Positions 8,070-17,104 of a stretch of 53,522 nt of DNA are shown here, one piece after another. Every line of letters begins with the position of its first letter. The stretch's first letter is position 1. Position numbers and translations under genes: made by a program. The DNA is from DATILL01 sp035476575 (GTDB lineage: Bacteria; Actinomycetota; Actinomycetes; Mycobacteriales; JACQDL01): positions 1 to 53,522 of the forward strand of contig DATILL010000087.1 of assembly GCA_035476575.1 (NCBI GenBank), read 5' to 3'. The notes beneath the pieces were generated by a model. It ran no database searches. It saw only the letters and a program-made list of their open reading frames with translations, and was not told the origin of the DNA.

Positions 8070-8084
8070 GCGTGGAGGCTGACG

Positions 8085-9551
8085 ATGGCACCTGCACGGG
8101 CGGGCATTCTCGGCGTCGGCATGACGGTCTTCGCGCTGGCCGGCCTGGTGGTCGCTCCGCCGGCCGGAGCCTGGCACCCGGACCCGACCGTCCTGCGCGT
8201 CCAGGAGACGGCACGGCAGGACGTCGCGCCGGAGCCCGGCTCGGAGCCGGACACCCTCGTCGAGCCCGACGTCGCGGTCTCGCCGGTCAACCCGAACATC
8301 GCGGTCGCGGTGGCGCACGACGGCCGGTACCCCGACGGCGGCGCGGTCGCCATCTCCTACTCCTGGACCCACGACGGCGGACGGACCTGGCACCACGCCC
8401 CACTGCCGGGGATCACCAAGGCCACGGGAGGGGTGTGGGACCGGGTGTCCGACCCGGTGGCGGCGTTCGGTCCGGACGGTACGGCGTACATCTCGACGCT
8501 ACCGATCAGCCTGAGCTGCCCGAGCGGTGTCGCGGTGTCGAGGTCCACCGACGGGGGCCGGACGTTCGGCCCGCCGGTGCTGGCCCACCTCAGCACCGAC
8601 TGCGCGTACTCCGACGACAAGAACTGGCTGGTCGTGGACACCAACCGGTACAGCCCGCACCGGGGCCGGTTGTACCAGTTCTGGACGCCGTTCCTGGCTG
8701 ACGCGCAGGGCAACCTGACCGGGTCGCCGCAGGTGGTCCGCTGGTCGGACGACCGGGGCGAGCACTGGAGCCCCACGGTGAACGTGTCGGCCACCGACAT
8801 CTTCACCCAGAACTCCCAGCCGATGATCCAGGCGGACGGCACGATCACCGACACCTACCTGAACTTCGGCGCGGCCCGCGGGGACGAGGGTCCGGAGCGG
8901 CCGGGCGTCGGCGGGGCGCAGAGCGGCAGCCAGCGCGGCACCCGGCTCGGGGCGCGGCAGGTAGGTGACCGGCTCGTCGCGCGCACCTCCCGCGACGGCG
9001 GCCTGACGTGGAGCGCGGAGGTGCTGGTCACCGACGACGTCGGGGAGGGCCCGGCCGGCATCCGCTGCTGCCTGCCGTCGGCCACCATCGACCCCGTCTC
9101 GGGCCGGATGTACGCGGCATGGAACTCGGTCACCCCTGACCAGGTCCGGCTGGCCCGGTCGGTCGACGGGCGGCACTGGTCGCGGCCGGTGACGGTCAGC
9201 CGCAGCGGCCAGCCCGGTCTGGACCGGGTCAACGTCGACGTCTCCGCGTACGGCGGGCGGGTGTTCGTCTCGTACGGGACGCGGGACACCACGGTGGAGG
9301 CAGGCCGCTACGTCCAGCAGCAGGTGTCGGCGTCGTACGACAGGGGAGCGCACTTCGGCGCGCCGGTCTCGGTCGGCCCGCTGTCCGACCTGCGCTACGC
9401 GGCCCAGGCGCGCGGGATCTTCCCCGGCGACTACATCGGCAGCGCGGCGACCCGCGGGCGGGTGTACCTGGTGTGGTGCCTGTCCTCGACCCCGCCGGAC
9501 CCGGCCGCGCTGTTCCACCAGACCCTCTGGTCCGCCGTCCTCGCCCCCTGA
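8085..9551 (+). CDS. Secreted sialidase-like protein with Asp-box (BNR) repeats
   Basis: A 488-residue protein with a Sec signal peptide: an Arg-containing start, a hydrophobic core ending in VVAPPAGAW, cleavage near residue 29. The mature part carries at least five Asp-box type repeats of the form S-x-D-x-G-x-x-W/F: WTHDGGRTW, STDGGRTF, WSDDRGEHW, SRDGGLTW and SYDRGAHF, which mark a six-bladed beta-propeller as in sialidases and related exo-enzymes. The catalytic Arg triad could not be assigned, so the substrate is open. GGAGG sits before ATG 8085. A strong hairpin overlaps the stop codon, so it is probably transcribed alone. No gene for sialic-acid use is nearby. Confidence 0.82.
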   Translation: MAPARAGILGVGMTVFALAGLVVAPPAGAWHPDPTVLRVQETARQDVAPEPGSEPDTLVEPDVAVSPVNPNIAVAVAHDGRYPDGGAVAISYSWTHDGGRTWHHAPLPGITKATGGVWDRVSDPVAAFGPDGTAYISTLPISLSCPSGVAVSRSTDGGRTFGPPVLAHLSTDCAYSDDKNWLVVDTNRYSPHRGRLYQFWTPFLADAQGNLTGSPQVVRWSDDRGEHWSPTVNVSATDIFTQNSQPMIQADGTITDTYLNFGAARGDEGPERPGVGGAQSGSQRGTRLGARQVGDRLVARTSRDGGLTWSAEVLVTDDVGEGPAGIRCCLPSATIDPVSGRMYAAWNSVTPDQVRLARSVDGRHWSRPVTVSRSGQPGLDRVNVDVSAYGGRVFVSYGTRDTTVEAGRYVQQQVSASYDRGAHFGAPVSVGPLSDLRYAAQARGIFPGDYIGSAATRGRVYLVWCLSSTPPDPAALFHQTLWSAVLAP

Positions 9552-9575
9552 CAGGCCCGCAAGGCCGGTCAGGGG
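9545..9575 (+). terminator. Hairpin overlapping the sialidase-like stop codon
   Basis: CCCCTGAC at 9545-9552 pairs with GTCAGGGG at 9568-9575, and GGCC at 9554-9557 with GGCC at 9563-9566, around the loop CGCAA. This is a long GC-rich stem with one internal mismatch and no T tract, as is usual in actinomycetes. Confidence 0.7.
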
Positions 9576-9631
9576 CGCGTATCGTGTGCTTCGCGTGCCG
9601 GATCATGCGCCTGACGTGAAGCCCTGCTCCG

Positions 9632-9653
9632 CTCACGGATCCGCCGCCGTGAG
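9632..9653. promoter_or_regulatory. Hairpin in the leader of the lipase gene
   Basis: CTCACGG at 9632-9638 and CCGTGAG at 9647-9653 form a perfect 7-bp stem with an 8-nt loop, 20 bp before the ATG at 9674. It could be an operator or leader structure; nothing else supports a specific role. Confidence 0.45.
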
Positions 9654-9673
9654 GGACACGGGGGTAACGGTCG

Positions 9674-11119
9674 ATGCAACAGGACCGGCTCCGGCATCTG
9701 ATCGTGATCGTGCCGGGCATCGGTGGCAGTGTGCTGGAGGACGAGACCGGCGGGGTGGTGTGGGGGACCCGGCGGGGCATCGCGGGCTCGGTGGCGTCGC
9801 CGTCCCGGTTGAGCCTGGCCGAGCGGCTGACCCCGGTCGGGCTGATCCCGACGATCACGGTGGTCCCGGGGTTCTTCGCCGTCGCCGGCTACGACGCGCT
9901 GGTGTGGCAGATCTGCACCACGTTTGCCGGGTCGGGTGGGGGGCCGGTGCAGGTGGACGTGGCTCGGCCGGGCGTGCCGCCGCACCTCGGGGCCGACGTG
10001 GTGCTTTTCCCGTACGACTTCCGGCTCGGTGTTGCGGACGCCGCCGCGAGGCTGGGCGAGGAGCTGGAACGCCGGCTGGGCGGACTGACGGCCGATGCCC
10101 GCAGGGGGCGGGTGATCGTGCTGGCCCATTCGATGGGTGGCCTGGTGGCCCGGCACTGGCTGGGCGGGCTCGGCGGGGCGGGCCGGAGAGCGGCGGAGGA
10201 CTGCGCGGCGCTGGTCACGATCGGTACGCCGCACCGCGGGGCGCCGAAGGCGTTGGACTGGCTGGTCAACGGGGTCCGGGTCGGGCCGCTCACGCTGGGA
10301 AGGGCCACCGAGCTGCTGCGCGAGTGGCCGTCGGCGTACGAGCTGCTCCCCCGCTACCCGGCTGTCGCCGACGGTGCCTCGACCTGGCTGTACCCGCATG
10401 ACCTGGCCCGGGTGGGCCACCCGGAGTTCGCCCGCCGGGCCGGCGAGGCGTACAAGCTGCACCAGGACATCGAGGCGGCGTGGCGGCCGGGCGGGTCCGG
10501 ACACCGGTTGCCGCCGGTGCTGCCCCTCTTCGCCCGGGGCCACCGGACGCTCGGCCGGGCCGAGCTGACCGGGTCGGAGCTGAGCGAGCCGAAGCTGGCG
10601 GTGCGGAAGGAGGACGCCGAGTGGCTGCCGAACCCCGGGTGGCGGGGGGACGGGACCGTTCCGGCGATATCGGCGATCCCGATCGAGCTGGACGACGACC
10701 GGCGCGTGTGGCGGGCGGTGGCCGAGCGGCACCTGCCGATGGCCGGGTCGCCGGCCTTGATCGAGATCCTCCGTGACTACTCCGGGGCGTCGCTGGCGGC
10801 GGTACGCGGGGACACCCCCGAGCGGCCCTGGCTGGGGGTCGACCTGGAGGAGCAGTATCTGGCTGGCCAGCCGGTGCCGGTCACCGTAGACCTGCTGGGT
10901 GCGGCGGCTAGCCCACGCACCGCGGTGTGGGTGCGGGTCCGGCCGGCCGGCACCTTGCGGTGGATGGACCACCGGTGCGAGCGGGCCGGCACGGGCTGGA
11001 CGGCGGAGCTCCCGCCGCTGGCCACCGGTGAATATGAGGTGCGGGTGGACGCCGAGGGCGTGCCCGAGGTCGGCCGGGTGACGATGAGCCCGGACGTGTT
11101 CGCGGTGGTCGAGCCGTGA
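9674..11119 (+). CDS. LCAT-like alpha/beta-hydrolase (lipase/acyltransferase)
   Basis: A 481-residue protein of the lecithin:cholesterol acyltransferase-like hydrolase family. The N-terminus has the oxyanion-side stretch LIVIVPGIGGSVLE (about 9-22), LFPYDFRLG lies near 114-122, and the nucleophile elbow AHSMGG near residues 152-157, followed by GTPHRGAPKAL. There is no signal peptide, so it should act in the cytosol. The C-terminal 110 residues look like an extra beta domain with short repeats. Its stop overlaps the start of the next gene (GTGA at 11116-11119), tying it to a peptidase-STAND-TPR protein and then a caspase-like protease. That context suggests a toxic lipase effector, but a metabolic esterase cannot be ruled out. 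Confidence 0.82.
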   Translation: MQQDRLRHLIVIVPGIGGSVLEDETGGVVWGTRRGIAGSVASPSRLSLAERLTPVGLIPTITVVPGFFAVAGYDALVWQICTTFAGSGGGPVQVDVARPGVPPHLGADVVLFPYDFRLGVADAAARLGEELERRLGGLTADARRGRVIVLAHSMGGLVARHWLGGLGGAGRRAAEDCAALVTIGTPHRGAPKALDWLVNGVRVGPLTLGRATELLREWPSAYELLPRYPAVADGASTWLYPHDLARVGHPEFARRAGEAYKLHQDIEAAWRPGGSGHRLPPVLPLFARGHRTLGRAELTGSELSEPKLAVRKEDAEWLPNPGWRGDGTVPAISAIPIELDDDRRVWRAVAERHLPMAGSPALIEILRDYSGASLAAVRGDTPERPWLGVDLEEQYLAGQPVPVTVDLLGAAASPRTAVWVRVRPAGTLRWMDHRCERAGTGWTAELPPLATGEYEVRVDAEGVPEVGRVTMSPDVFAVVEP

Positions 11120-14100
11120 CCGCCTGGCCGCCGTGGGACCGCGCTGTCGCGCCCGCCGACCTGGCGCGCTACGTGCAGCGTGGCGCGGTGCCCCGGCTGC
11201 TGCCGGCGGAGCTGGCCCGGGACCTGCCGGGGCCGGGGGAGCCGGACCTGCTGGCCCGAGTGCGCCGTGCGTACGAGGTGTTCGCCCGGCGCGGCATCGC
11301 CTACGTCGACGAGCCGACGACGAGCGGGCCGGCCGGGCAGGTGGTCCGCCCGCTGGACCAGGTGCTCGCCACGCCCCGGCAGGGCACCTGCCTGGACCTG
11401 GCGGTGGCGTTCGCCGGGGCCTGCCTGGACGCCGGGCTGCACCCGCTCATCGTCATCGCCGACTCGGCTCGGCGAGGCCGGCCGGCGCACGCCGTGGTGG
11501 TGGTATGGCTGGGCGGGGGCTGGGCCGGGCGGCCCGCGGCGGGCTACCCGTTGACCGGGGCGGTCCACGACCGGCCGCCAGCGGACCTTGTCGGTGACGT
11601 CCGGGCTGGGCCGGACGCTCCGGGGTCGTTCGTGGCGGTCGACGTGGCGCGGGCCGCGGTACGCCGGGACCGGGCCGGGCAGTCTCGGGCGGGGCAGCCT
11701 GAGGCCGGGCACGGTGCACCGGCCGGGCCGGCGACCTGGGCGGAGGCGGTCGCCGCCGGTGCCGCGCTGCTGGCCGGTGCCCCGGCCAATGACCTCGCCG
11801 CCACTCCAGCCACTGGGCTGGCCGCTGGGCTGGCTGCTGCCGCCGGGCCGGGGTGGCGGTGGGCCGTGGCGGTCGACGTCGGTGTCGCCTACGACGAAGG
11901 TCGGGTGCTGCCGCTGCTGGCCTGGCCGGACCACGACATCCTCAGCCCGGGCTACCTCGACGCGGAGCCGGACGCCGGGCCGCTGGCCCAGGTCCAGGCC
12001 CGCCGCAACGTGGTCCCGTTCTACGGCCGGGACGAGCTGGACGTGCTGCTGGAGTGGTGCCAGGCACCGGACCCCGAGTCGCGGGTGCGGGTCGCGATCG
12101 TGCACGGCGTGGGTGGGGCGGGCAAGACCCACCTGGCCGCGGAGCTGTGTGACTGGCTGGCGGCCGACGGCTGGTACGCCGGGTTCCTGGAACGCGACCC
12201 GGACCCGGCCCACCTTGCCTGGCTCGGCGAGATCGTGCAACCCCTGCTGGTGGTCGTCGACTACGCCGAGGCGAACAAGTCGGCCGACGTGACCAACCTG
12301 CTGCGGGCCGTCCGCGGCCGCACGACGCCGACCTGCCTGCTGCTGACCGCCCGGGCGATCGGCCCGTGGTGGACCAACGACATTGAGGCGGACCTGCGGC
12401 GCGCCGCGCACCAGCCGGTCGTGCGGCCGTTGCCGCTGCCCGCCGCGCACCCGCGCGCCACCGGGGTGTTCCGGGCCGCGCTGCGCGCGTTCGGCGGTGA
12501 GCCCGGGGCGCGGCCGGAGCCGGTGGCCTGGGACTGGACCACGCTGGACCTGGTGATGCTCGCCTGGCTGGCCGCGCGCGGTGCCGACGACCTGCCCCAG
12601 CGCCGGGAGGATCTTTACCGGGAGGTGCTGGCGCACGAGCTCCGCTACTGGGGCGACCGCTGCGACCGCCGCTACCGTTGGCGGCCCACGGAGGCGGTGC
12701 TGCGCAGCTCGGGGGCGTGTGTGAGCCTGCGGGGACCCGTGCCTGACCGGGTGATGGAGGCGCTCAAGGCGGTCCCGGGCTCGGCGAGGACCGCCGCGGC
12801 GAGCTGGCCGAGCTGCTGTCCCACCTGCTGCCGGCCGATCCCGGCGACGACACCATCGCCATCCGCCCCGACCCCATTGGTGACCATCTTGTCCTGCGGG
12901 TCTTCGACGGCCAGCGGATGGTGTTCACCCAGTGCCTGCGGGACGCCTCGCCCGGCGAGCAGCTCCGGGCCTGCTGGACCCTGTCCCGCGCCGCCCAGCA
13001 GGACCGGGCGGTAGCCGGCAGCCTGGCGGACGCGGCGCTGGCCGGGCACCCGGACCTGTGGCGGCCGGCGCTGGCCGTGGTGGGCGGCGTGGGCGGACCG
13101 TTCGGGCCGGCCCTGGAGCGGCTCGCCGGCCAGCCCGACACCCCGCTGCCGCTGGCCGAGCTGGCCGATGCCATCCCGACCGGGCACGCGACCCTGCGTG
13201 GCGTGGCCCTGATCGCGACCCAGCGCACGGCACCACCCGAGGTGGGCGACCAGACCGATGAGCTGGCGGCTCGGGCGCGGTCGTTGAACAACCTCGCCGT
13301 CCGGCAGTCGGAGGTGGGGGACCGGGCTGGGGCTGGCGTCGGTCACCCGGGCGGTGGAGATCCGGCAGGGGCTGGCCGAGGGCAACCCGCAGGCGTTCGC
13401 GCCCGACCTCGCGGCGTCGTTGAACAACCTCGCCGTCCGGCAGTCGGAGGTGGGGGACCGGGCCGGGGCGCTGGCGTCGATCACCCGGGCGGTGGAGATC
13501 TACCAGGGGCTGGCCGAGGGCAACCCGCAGGCGTTCGCGCCCAACCTGGCAGGGTCGTTGAACAACCTCGCCAACCGGCAGTCGGAGGTGGGGGACCGAG
13601 CCGCTGCCTTGGATGCGTTCGAGCAGGCCGCGCACGCCCTCACGGCAGGCCCGGCTGCCGAGATCCTGCTCGCCCGCGCGTCCTGGCGGGCCGGGCAGAA
13701 CGATGCCGACGGCGCGTTCACTGACATTGCCGCGGCGGCAGGCCTGGCCGCGGCCGAGCCGGACCCGCGGTGGGCAGGCCGAGCCCGCCAGGCGGTCCAG
13801 GCCGCCGCTGGCCGCCTCATCGCAGCCGGCGGCCCGGACGACCCGCGCACCGCGGGGCTGCCGGCGTGGGTGCTCCTGCCGCTGCCGGACGAGACCATCG
13901 CCGCCCTCAACGCCTGGCTGGCGGCCGGTGACTGGGCCGCCCGCGAGGCCGTGCTACGCACACCCGGACCGCTGCTGGTCGCCGGCAGCCGGGTCGCCCC
14001 GGACGGCGTCGCCGCCGTCGACGCGGCGATCTTCCTGCACCCCGAGCTCACCCCGCTGCGCGACCTGCGCGACATCCTGGTCGACATCGCCGACCACGGC

Positions 14101-14745
14101 GCGGAGCCGGTCCTGGCCGCGCTGCGCGCCGGCCACACCCACGCCGAGCTGGTGCGCCGCTGGCTGGCCACCCCCACCTGGACCGAGTCGCGCCAGCTCC
14201 TGCGCGACCACCCCGGCCTGGCCACCGACCCGCGGACCGCCGAGCTCCTCCAGGCCGGCGCCGACGACCCGGGCATCGCCCAGCACCTGGGCATCCTCTC
14301 CCTGGCCGGCCTGATGTCCCTGGACGATGTCTACGACGCTGTGGTCGACCCCACGATGGCCGCCGACGCCGCGATGGCTGGCCTGGAGAGGGGCGACGTC
14401 CAGCGCGTGGTCGGCCTCCTCCACGCTGCCCCCGCGCTGGCTGGCGTCCCGTTCGTGGCGCCGTACCTGTTCGCGGCGCTGGCCGTCCTGATGGGTGGTG
14501 ACCAGGACGACGCCGACATCTCCGACGAGCCGGATCCCGACGATCCGGCCCTCGACCCGGCCGAGCTGATCGCGATGGCGGCCGACCAGGGCACCGACAC
14601 CCAGCGTGAGGCCGGTGCCGCCCGGCTGCGCCGCCTGGCCCGTCGGCTCCCGGACCACGCCGCCGCGCTGGACGGCCTCGCCCGCATCCTGACCGCCCCC
14701 GTTAGCCCGGATCCGGTGCCAGAACCCGCCACCGATGCCGGCTGA
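11116..14745 (+). pseudogene. Transglutaminase-like / STAND NTPase / TPR protein, interrupted by two frameshifts
   Basis: The intact product would be about 1,210 residues. Residues about 75-190 form a transglutaminase-like cysteine domain: GTCLDLAVAF with Cys92 and RPAHAVVVVWL with His125, and a possible Asp in FVAVDVARA. A STAND NTPase follows, with Walker A GVGGAGKT (331-338) and Walker B LLVVVDYAEA. TPR-type repeats (LNNLAVRQSEVGDRAGAL) start near 13281, then a long helical C-terminus. A one-base loss near 12770 (around CCCGGGCTC) moves the coding frame, and a two-base loss near 13334-13340, seen by comparison with the next repeat, restores it. As read, translation stops at 13014. GTG 11116 overlaps the lipase stop. 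It may be a defence sensor; either a pseudogene or an assembly fault. Confidence 0.8.
13281..13600 (+). repeat. 138-bp tandem repeats encoding TPR-like units
   Basis: Near-identical units start at 13281, 13417 and 13555, each opening with TCGTTGAACAACCTCGCC. The second unit is 138 bp (46 residues); the first is 136 bp because GC is missing in the GGGGCGCTGGCG segment. The high DNA identity indicates recent duplication or gene conversion of TPR units. Confidence 0.88.
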
Positions 14746-15766
14746 CGATCCGGATCCCGGGCGAGCCGCCGGGTCACCCAGCGCCGGGCTGCCCGTCACC
14801 GCGGTCACCTACCTGGGCATCCTCGGCGATGCGATCCGGGCCGCACCCGACGACCGGCGCCGCGCCGACGCAGTGGCCGCCGCGCTCATCGCCACCGCCG
14901 GATACCGCGCGGACGGCGTCACCTGGGAACAGATCGCCCGTGCCCTGGGCCACCCTAAGGACACGGTCGAGGGCTGGGTGCGACGCCGCGGCGACACCAA
15001 GCCGACGACCCTGCCGCGGCCACGGCACCCGCCGTGGGGCTTGATCAGACCGACGTCGTGGCAACCCGTGCCACCACCCGGCTCCTGGCGGGTGTCCCTG
15101 TCCACGGAGAGCATCAGCCAGTCGATCACAGCGACCCAGTCGCAGTCGTCAGCCTCGACCAGCACTGCCTGGGCACCGGCGGGTTGTGGAAGCGACCTGG
15201 TTCCCGCGGGGCGCACACGTCGGGTGATGGTCGCCTCCGGCGATCCGCGGCCCGGAGAGAACGTGTTCGCCCTGGAGGCAGTGGCGATCCGTGGGTCGCT
15301 CAGGATGGCCGGCATCGACGTGCGCGAGATGTCCTGCGTCGGCCTGGCCGAGATCCCGCTCAGCCTGGACGACATGTGCCCCACCGTGCTGCACCTTGCC
15401 GCGCACAGCTCCTTCGGCGGCGTTGTTCTGCTGCTGGCGGGCGATTCCCTCTATGTGCCCGTTGAGACGCTAGCCAAGGCGGTGGTCCGAGCACGGATCC
15501 CACCCCGGCTGGTGGTGGCGAACTTCTGCGACTCCGCCTGTCTGGCGGGTTATCTGGCGCAGGCGGTCGAGGTGGTGATCGCCTGGCCGGGCGTGGTCGA
15601 CGACGAGCAGTCCCGGCTGTTCGCCGGCCTGTTCTACGGGCTGCTCGCTTCCGGCCGGCCGGTTCGCGAGGCGGCCCGCGACGCCACCGAGGCCGTCGTA
15701 GCGCGATGGCCTGGTCTGTGCGGTCCGGAGCTGTTCGGAACGCCGGGGGAGCGCCCGATCCTGTAG
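14735..15766 (+). CDS. HTH-containing caspase-like (CHAT-type) protease
   Basis: A 343-residue protein whose first 12 bp overlap the preceding STAND gene. Residues about 61-84 look like a helix-turn-helix (TWEQIARALGHPKDTVEGWVRR). A low-complexity Ser/Thr/Pro linker covers about 90-160. The C-terminal domain (162-343) has the caspase-like layout of CHAT/EACC proteases: a strand then VLHLAAHSSFGG with the likely catalytic His224, and RLVVANFCDSA with the likely nucleophile Cys265, followed by AFAGLFYGLL-type helices seen in that family. It would cleave a partner protein when activated, for instance by the STAND protein upstream. The linker is poor enough that a frameshift there is possible. 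Function is inferred from motif and context. Confidence 0.72.
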   Translation: MPADDPDPGRAAGSPSAGLPVTAVTYLGILGDAIRAAPDDRRRADAVAAALIATAGYRADGVTWEQIARALGHPKDTVEGWVRRRGDTKPTTLPRPRHPPWGLIRPTSWQPVPPPGSWRVSLSTESISQSITATQSQSSASTSTAWAPAGCGSDLVPAGRTRRVMVASGDPRPGENVFALEAVAIRGSLRMAGIDVREMSCVGLAEIPLSLDDMCPTVLHLAAHSSFGGVVLLLAGDSLYVPVETLAKAVVRARIPPRLVVANFCDSACLAGYLAQAVEVVIAWPGVVDDEQSRLFAGLFYGLLASGRPVREAARDATEAVVARWPGLCGPELFGTPGERPIL

Positions 15767-15791
15767 GCGTTGGGGCGGTCCGGCCAAGGTC

Positions 15792-15829
15792 GAGGCCAAG
15801 GCCTCCTCTAAAACTGATATCAGTATGAT
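15792..15829 (+). promoter_or_regulatory. Two adjacent palindromes and a -10-like box before the SPFH gene
   Basis: GAGGCC-AA-GGCCTC lies at 15792-15805. A perfect 12-bp palindrome ACTGATATCAGT lies at 15813-15824 in an AT-rich patch, and TATGAT at 15824-15829 is a good -10 match. A palindrome touching the -10 box suggests a repressor site; the ribbon-helix-helix protein encoded two genes downstream is the obvious candidate binder. The GGCC hairpin could instead end the preceding gene. Confidence 0.55.
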
Positions 15830-15868
15830 AGCCTCCCGCCAGGAGTCAGGGACATCAAGGGGGACGTT

Positions 15869-16795
15869 GTGATCGTCGACGTAGGAGCGGAGAAGGCCGT
15901 ACCGCGAGTCAGTGAGCACGCCGCCCGCAGCGCGGCGGGGTGGCCGATGCTCGGCCTGGTGGTGCTGCTGGTGCTGGGCGGCATCGCCCTGCTGGTGGTC
16001 GGGATCGGTACGGCGGCGGGCGGCAGCGGGGGGCTCGGCGCGGCGCTGATCGTGCTGAGCCTGGCTGGTGTCGTGACCGGGGTGGTGCTGGGCTTCGGCC
16101 TCACCGCGGTGGCGCCGGGGCAGGCGCGGGTGGTCCAGCTCCTCGGCCGGTACACCGGGACGCTGCGCCGCGACGGGCTGCAGTGGGTCAACCCGTTCAC
16201 CCGGCGACAGCGGGTGTCCACCCGGATCCGCAACCACGAGACCGAGGTGACCAAGGTCAACGACGCCGACGGCAACCCGATCGAGATCGCCGCGGTGGTG
16301 GTCTGGCAGGTGCAGGACACCGCGCGGGCGACGTTCGAGGTGGACGACTTCGTGGAGTTCGTCGCGATCCAGACCGAGACGGCGGTGCGGCATATCGCCA
16401 ACAGCTACCCGTATGACGCGCACGGCGAGGGGCAGCTCTCGCTGCGGGACAACGCCGAGGAGATCACCGAGAGGCTCTCGGCGGAGATCGCCGAACGGGT
16501 GGCCCCGGCGGGGGTGTGGGTGATCGAGTCGCGGATCACCCACCTGGCGTACGCCCCGGAGATCGCGCACGCGATGCTGCGCCGGCAGCAGGCCGGCGCC
16601 GTGGTGGCCGCCCGGCAGCGGATCGTGGAGGGCGCGGTCGGGATGGTCGAGCTGGCGCTGTCCCGGCTGGCCGAGCGGGAGGTGGTGGACCTGGACGAGG
16701 AGCGCAAGGCCGCCATGGTGAGCAACCTGCTGGTGGTGCTGTGCGGCGACCGGGACACCCAGCCGGTCGTGAACGCCGGCACCCTCTACCAGTGA
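15869..16795 (+). CDS. SPFH/band 7 (stomatin-like) membrane protein
   Basis: A 308-residue SPFH-domain protein. Two hydrophobic segments (about 26-48 and 57-82) anchor it, followed by FGLTAVAPGQARVVQLLGRYTGTLRRDGLQWVNPF, which is the signature opening of SPFH domains, and by the RIRNHETEVTKVNDADGNPIEIAAVVVWQV strand region. The C-terminal helix has an AIM-like EA/RQ-rich stretch (LRRQQAGAVVAARQRIVEG). Such proteins assemble into membrane microdomain scaffolds. Start GTG 15869 follows AAGGGGGAC at 15856-15864. The next two genes (ribbon-helix-helix, GOLPH3-like) run in the same direction with small gaps, so one operon is likely. The promoter holds two palindromes. Confidence 0.92.
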   Translation: MIVDVGAEKAVPRVSEHAARSAAGWPMLGLVVLLVLGGIALLVVGIGTAAGGSGGLGAALIVLSLAGVVTGVVLGFGLTAVAPGQARVVQLLGRYTGTLRRDGLQWVNPFTRRQRVSTRIRNHETEVTKVNDADGNPIEIAAVVVWQVQDTARATFEVDDFVEFVAIQTETAVRHIANSYPYDAHGEGQLSLRDNAEEITERLSAEIAERVAPAGVWVIESRITHLAYAPEIAHAMLRRQQAGAVVAARQRIVEGAVGMVELALSRLAEREVVDLDEERKAAMVSNLLVVLCGDRDTQPVVNAGTLYQ

Positions 16796-16805
16796 CGCCA
16801 GGCCC

Positions 16806-17027
16806 GTGCCGGCGGACCGCAAGCAGATCCTGCTCCGGCTGGACCCGGCCGTACATGACGCGCTGGCGCGGTGGGCCGGTGACGAGCTGCGCAGCACGAA
16901 CGCCCAGATCGAGTTCCTGCTCCGGCAGGCGCTGTCCGAGGCGGGCCGGCTGCCGAGCGGGGTGGGCCGGATGAGACCGCGCGGCCGGCCTCGCCAGGAC
17001 GAGCCGGCCGACCGGACCGACACATGA
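16806..17027 (+). CDS. Small ribbon-helix-helix (Arc-type) DNA-binding protein
   Basis: A 73-residue protein. Residues 5-45 (RKQILLRLDPAVHDALARWA, then LRSTNAQIEFLLRQAL) match the strand-helix-helix layout of Arc/MetJ-type repressors: a short beta strand with alternating polar residues, a helix with conserved hydrophobics, and a second helix beginning near S/T-N. The tail is basic and Pro-rich (MRPRGRPRQDEP). GTG 16806 is 10 bp after the SPFH stop. The likely job is autoregulation of the SPFH operon through the palindrome near 15813, which is an inference. No toxin partner is apparent, so an antitoxin role is less likely. Confidence 0.8.
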   Translation: MPADRKQILLRLDPAVHDALARWAGDELRSTNAQIEFLLRQALSEAGRLPSGVGRMRPRGRPRQDEPADRTDT

Positions 17028-17104
17028 GCCGGCCGGGCCCATTGCGGACCGGCCCATTGCGGACTGGGCGCACCGCGGACCAGACGCACTAGGGAGGACG
17101 AGTG

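Noticed and set aside
13281..13600. Possible CRISPR-like repeat array
   Set aside because: Units of 138 bp are contiguous, in frame and encode TPR-like helices; there are no spacers.
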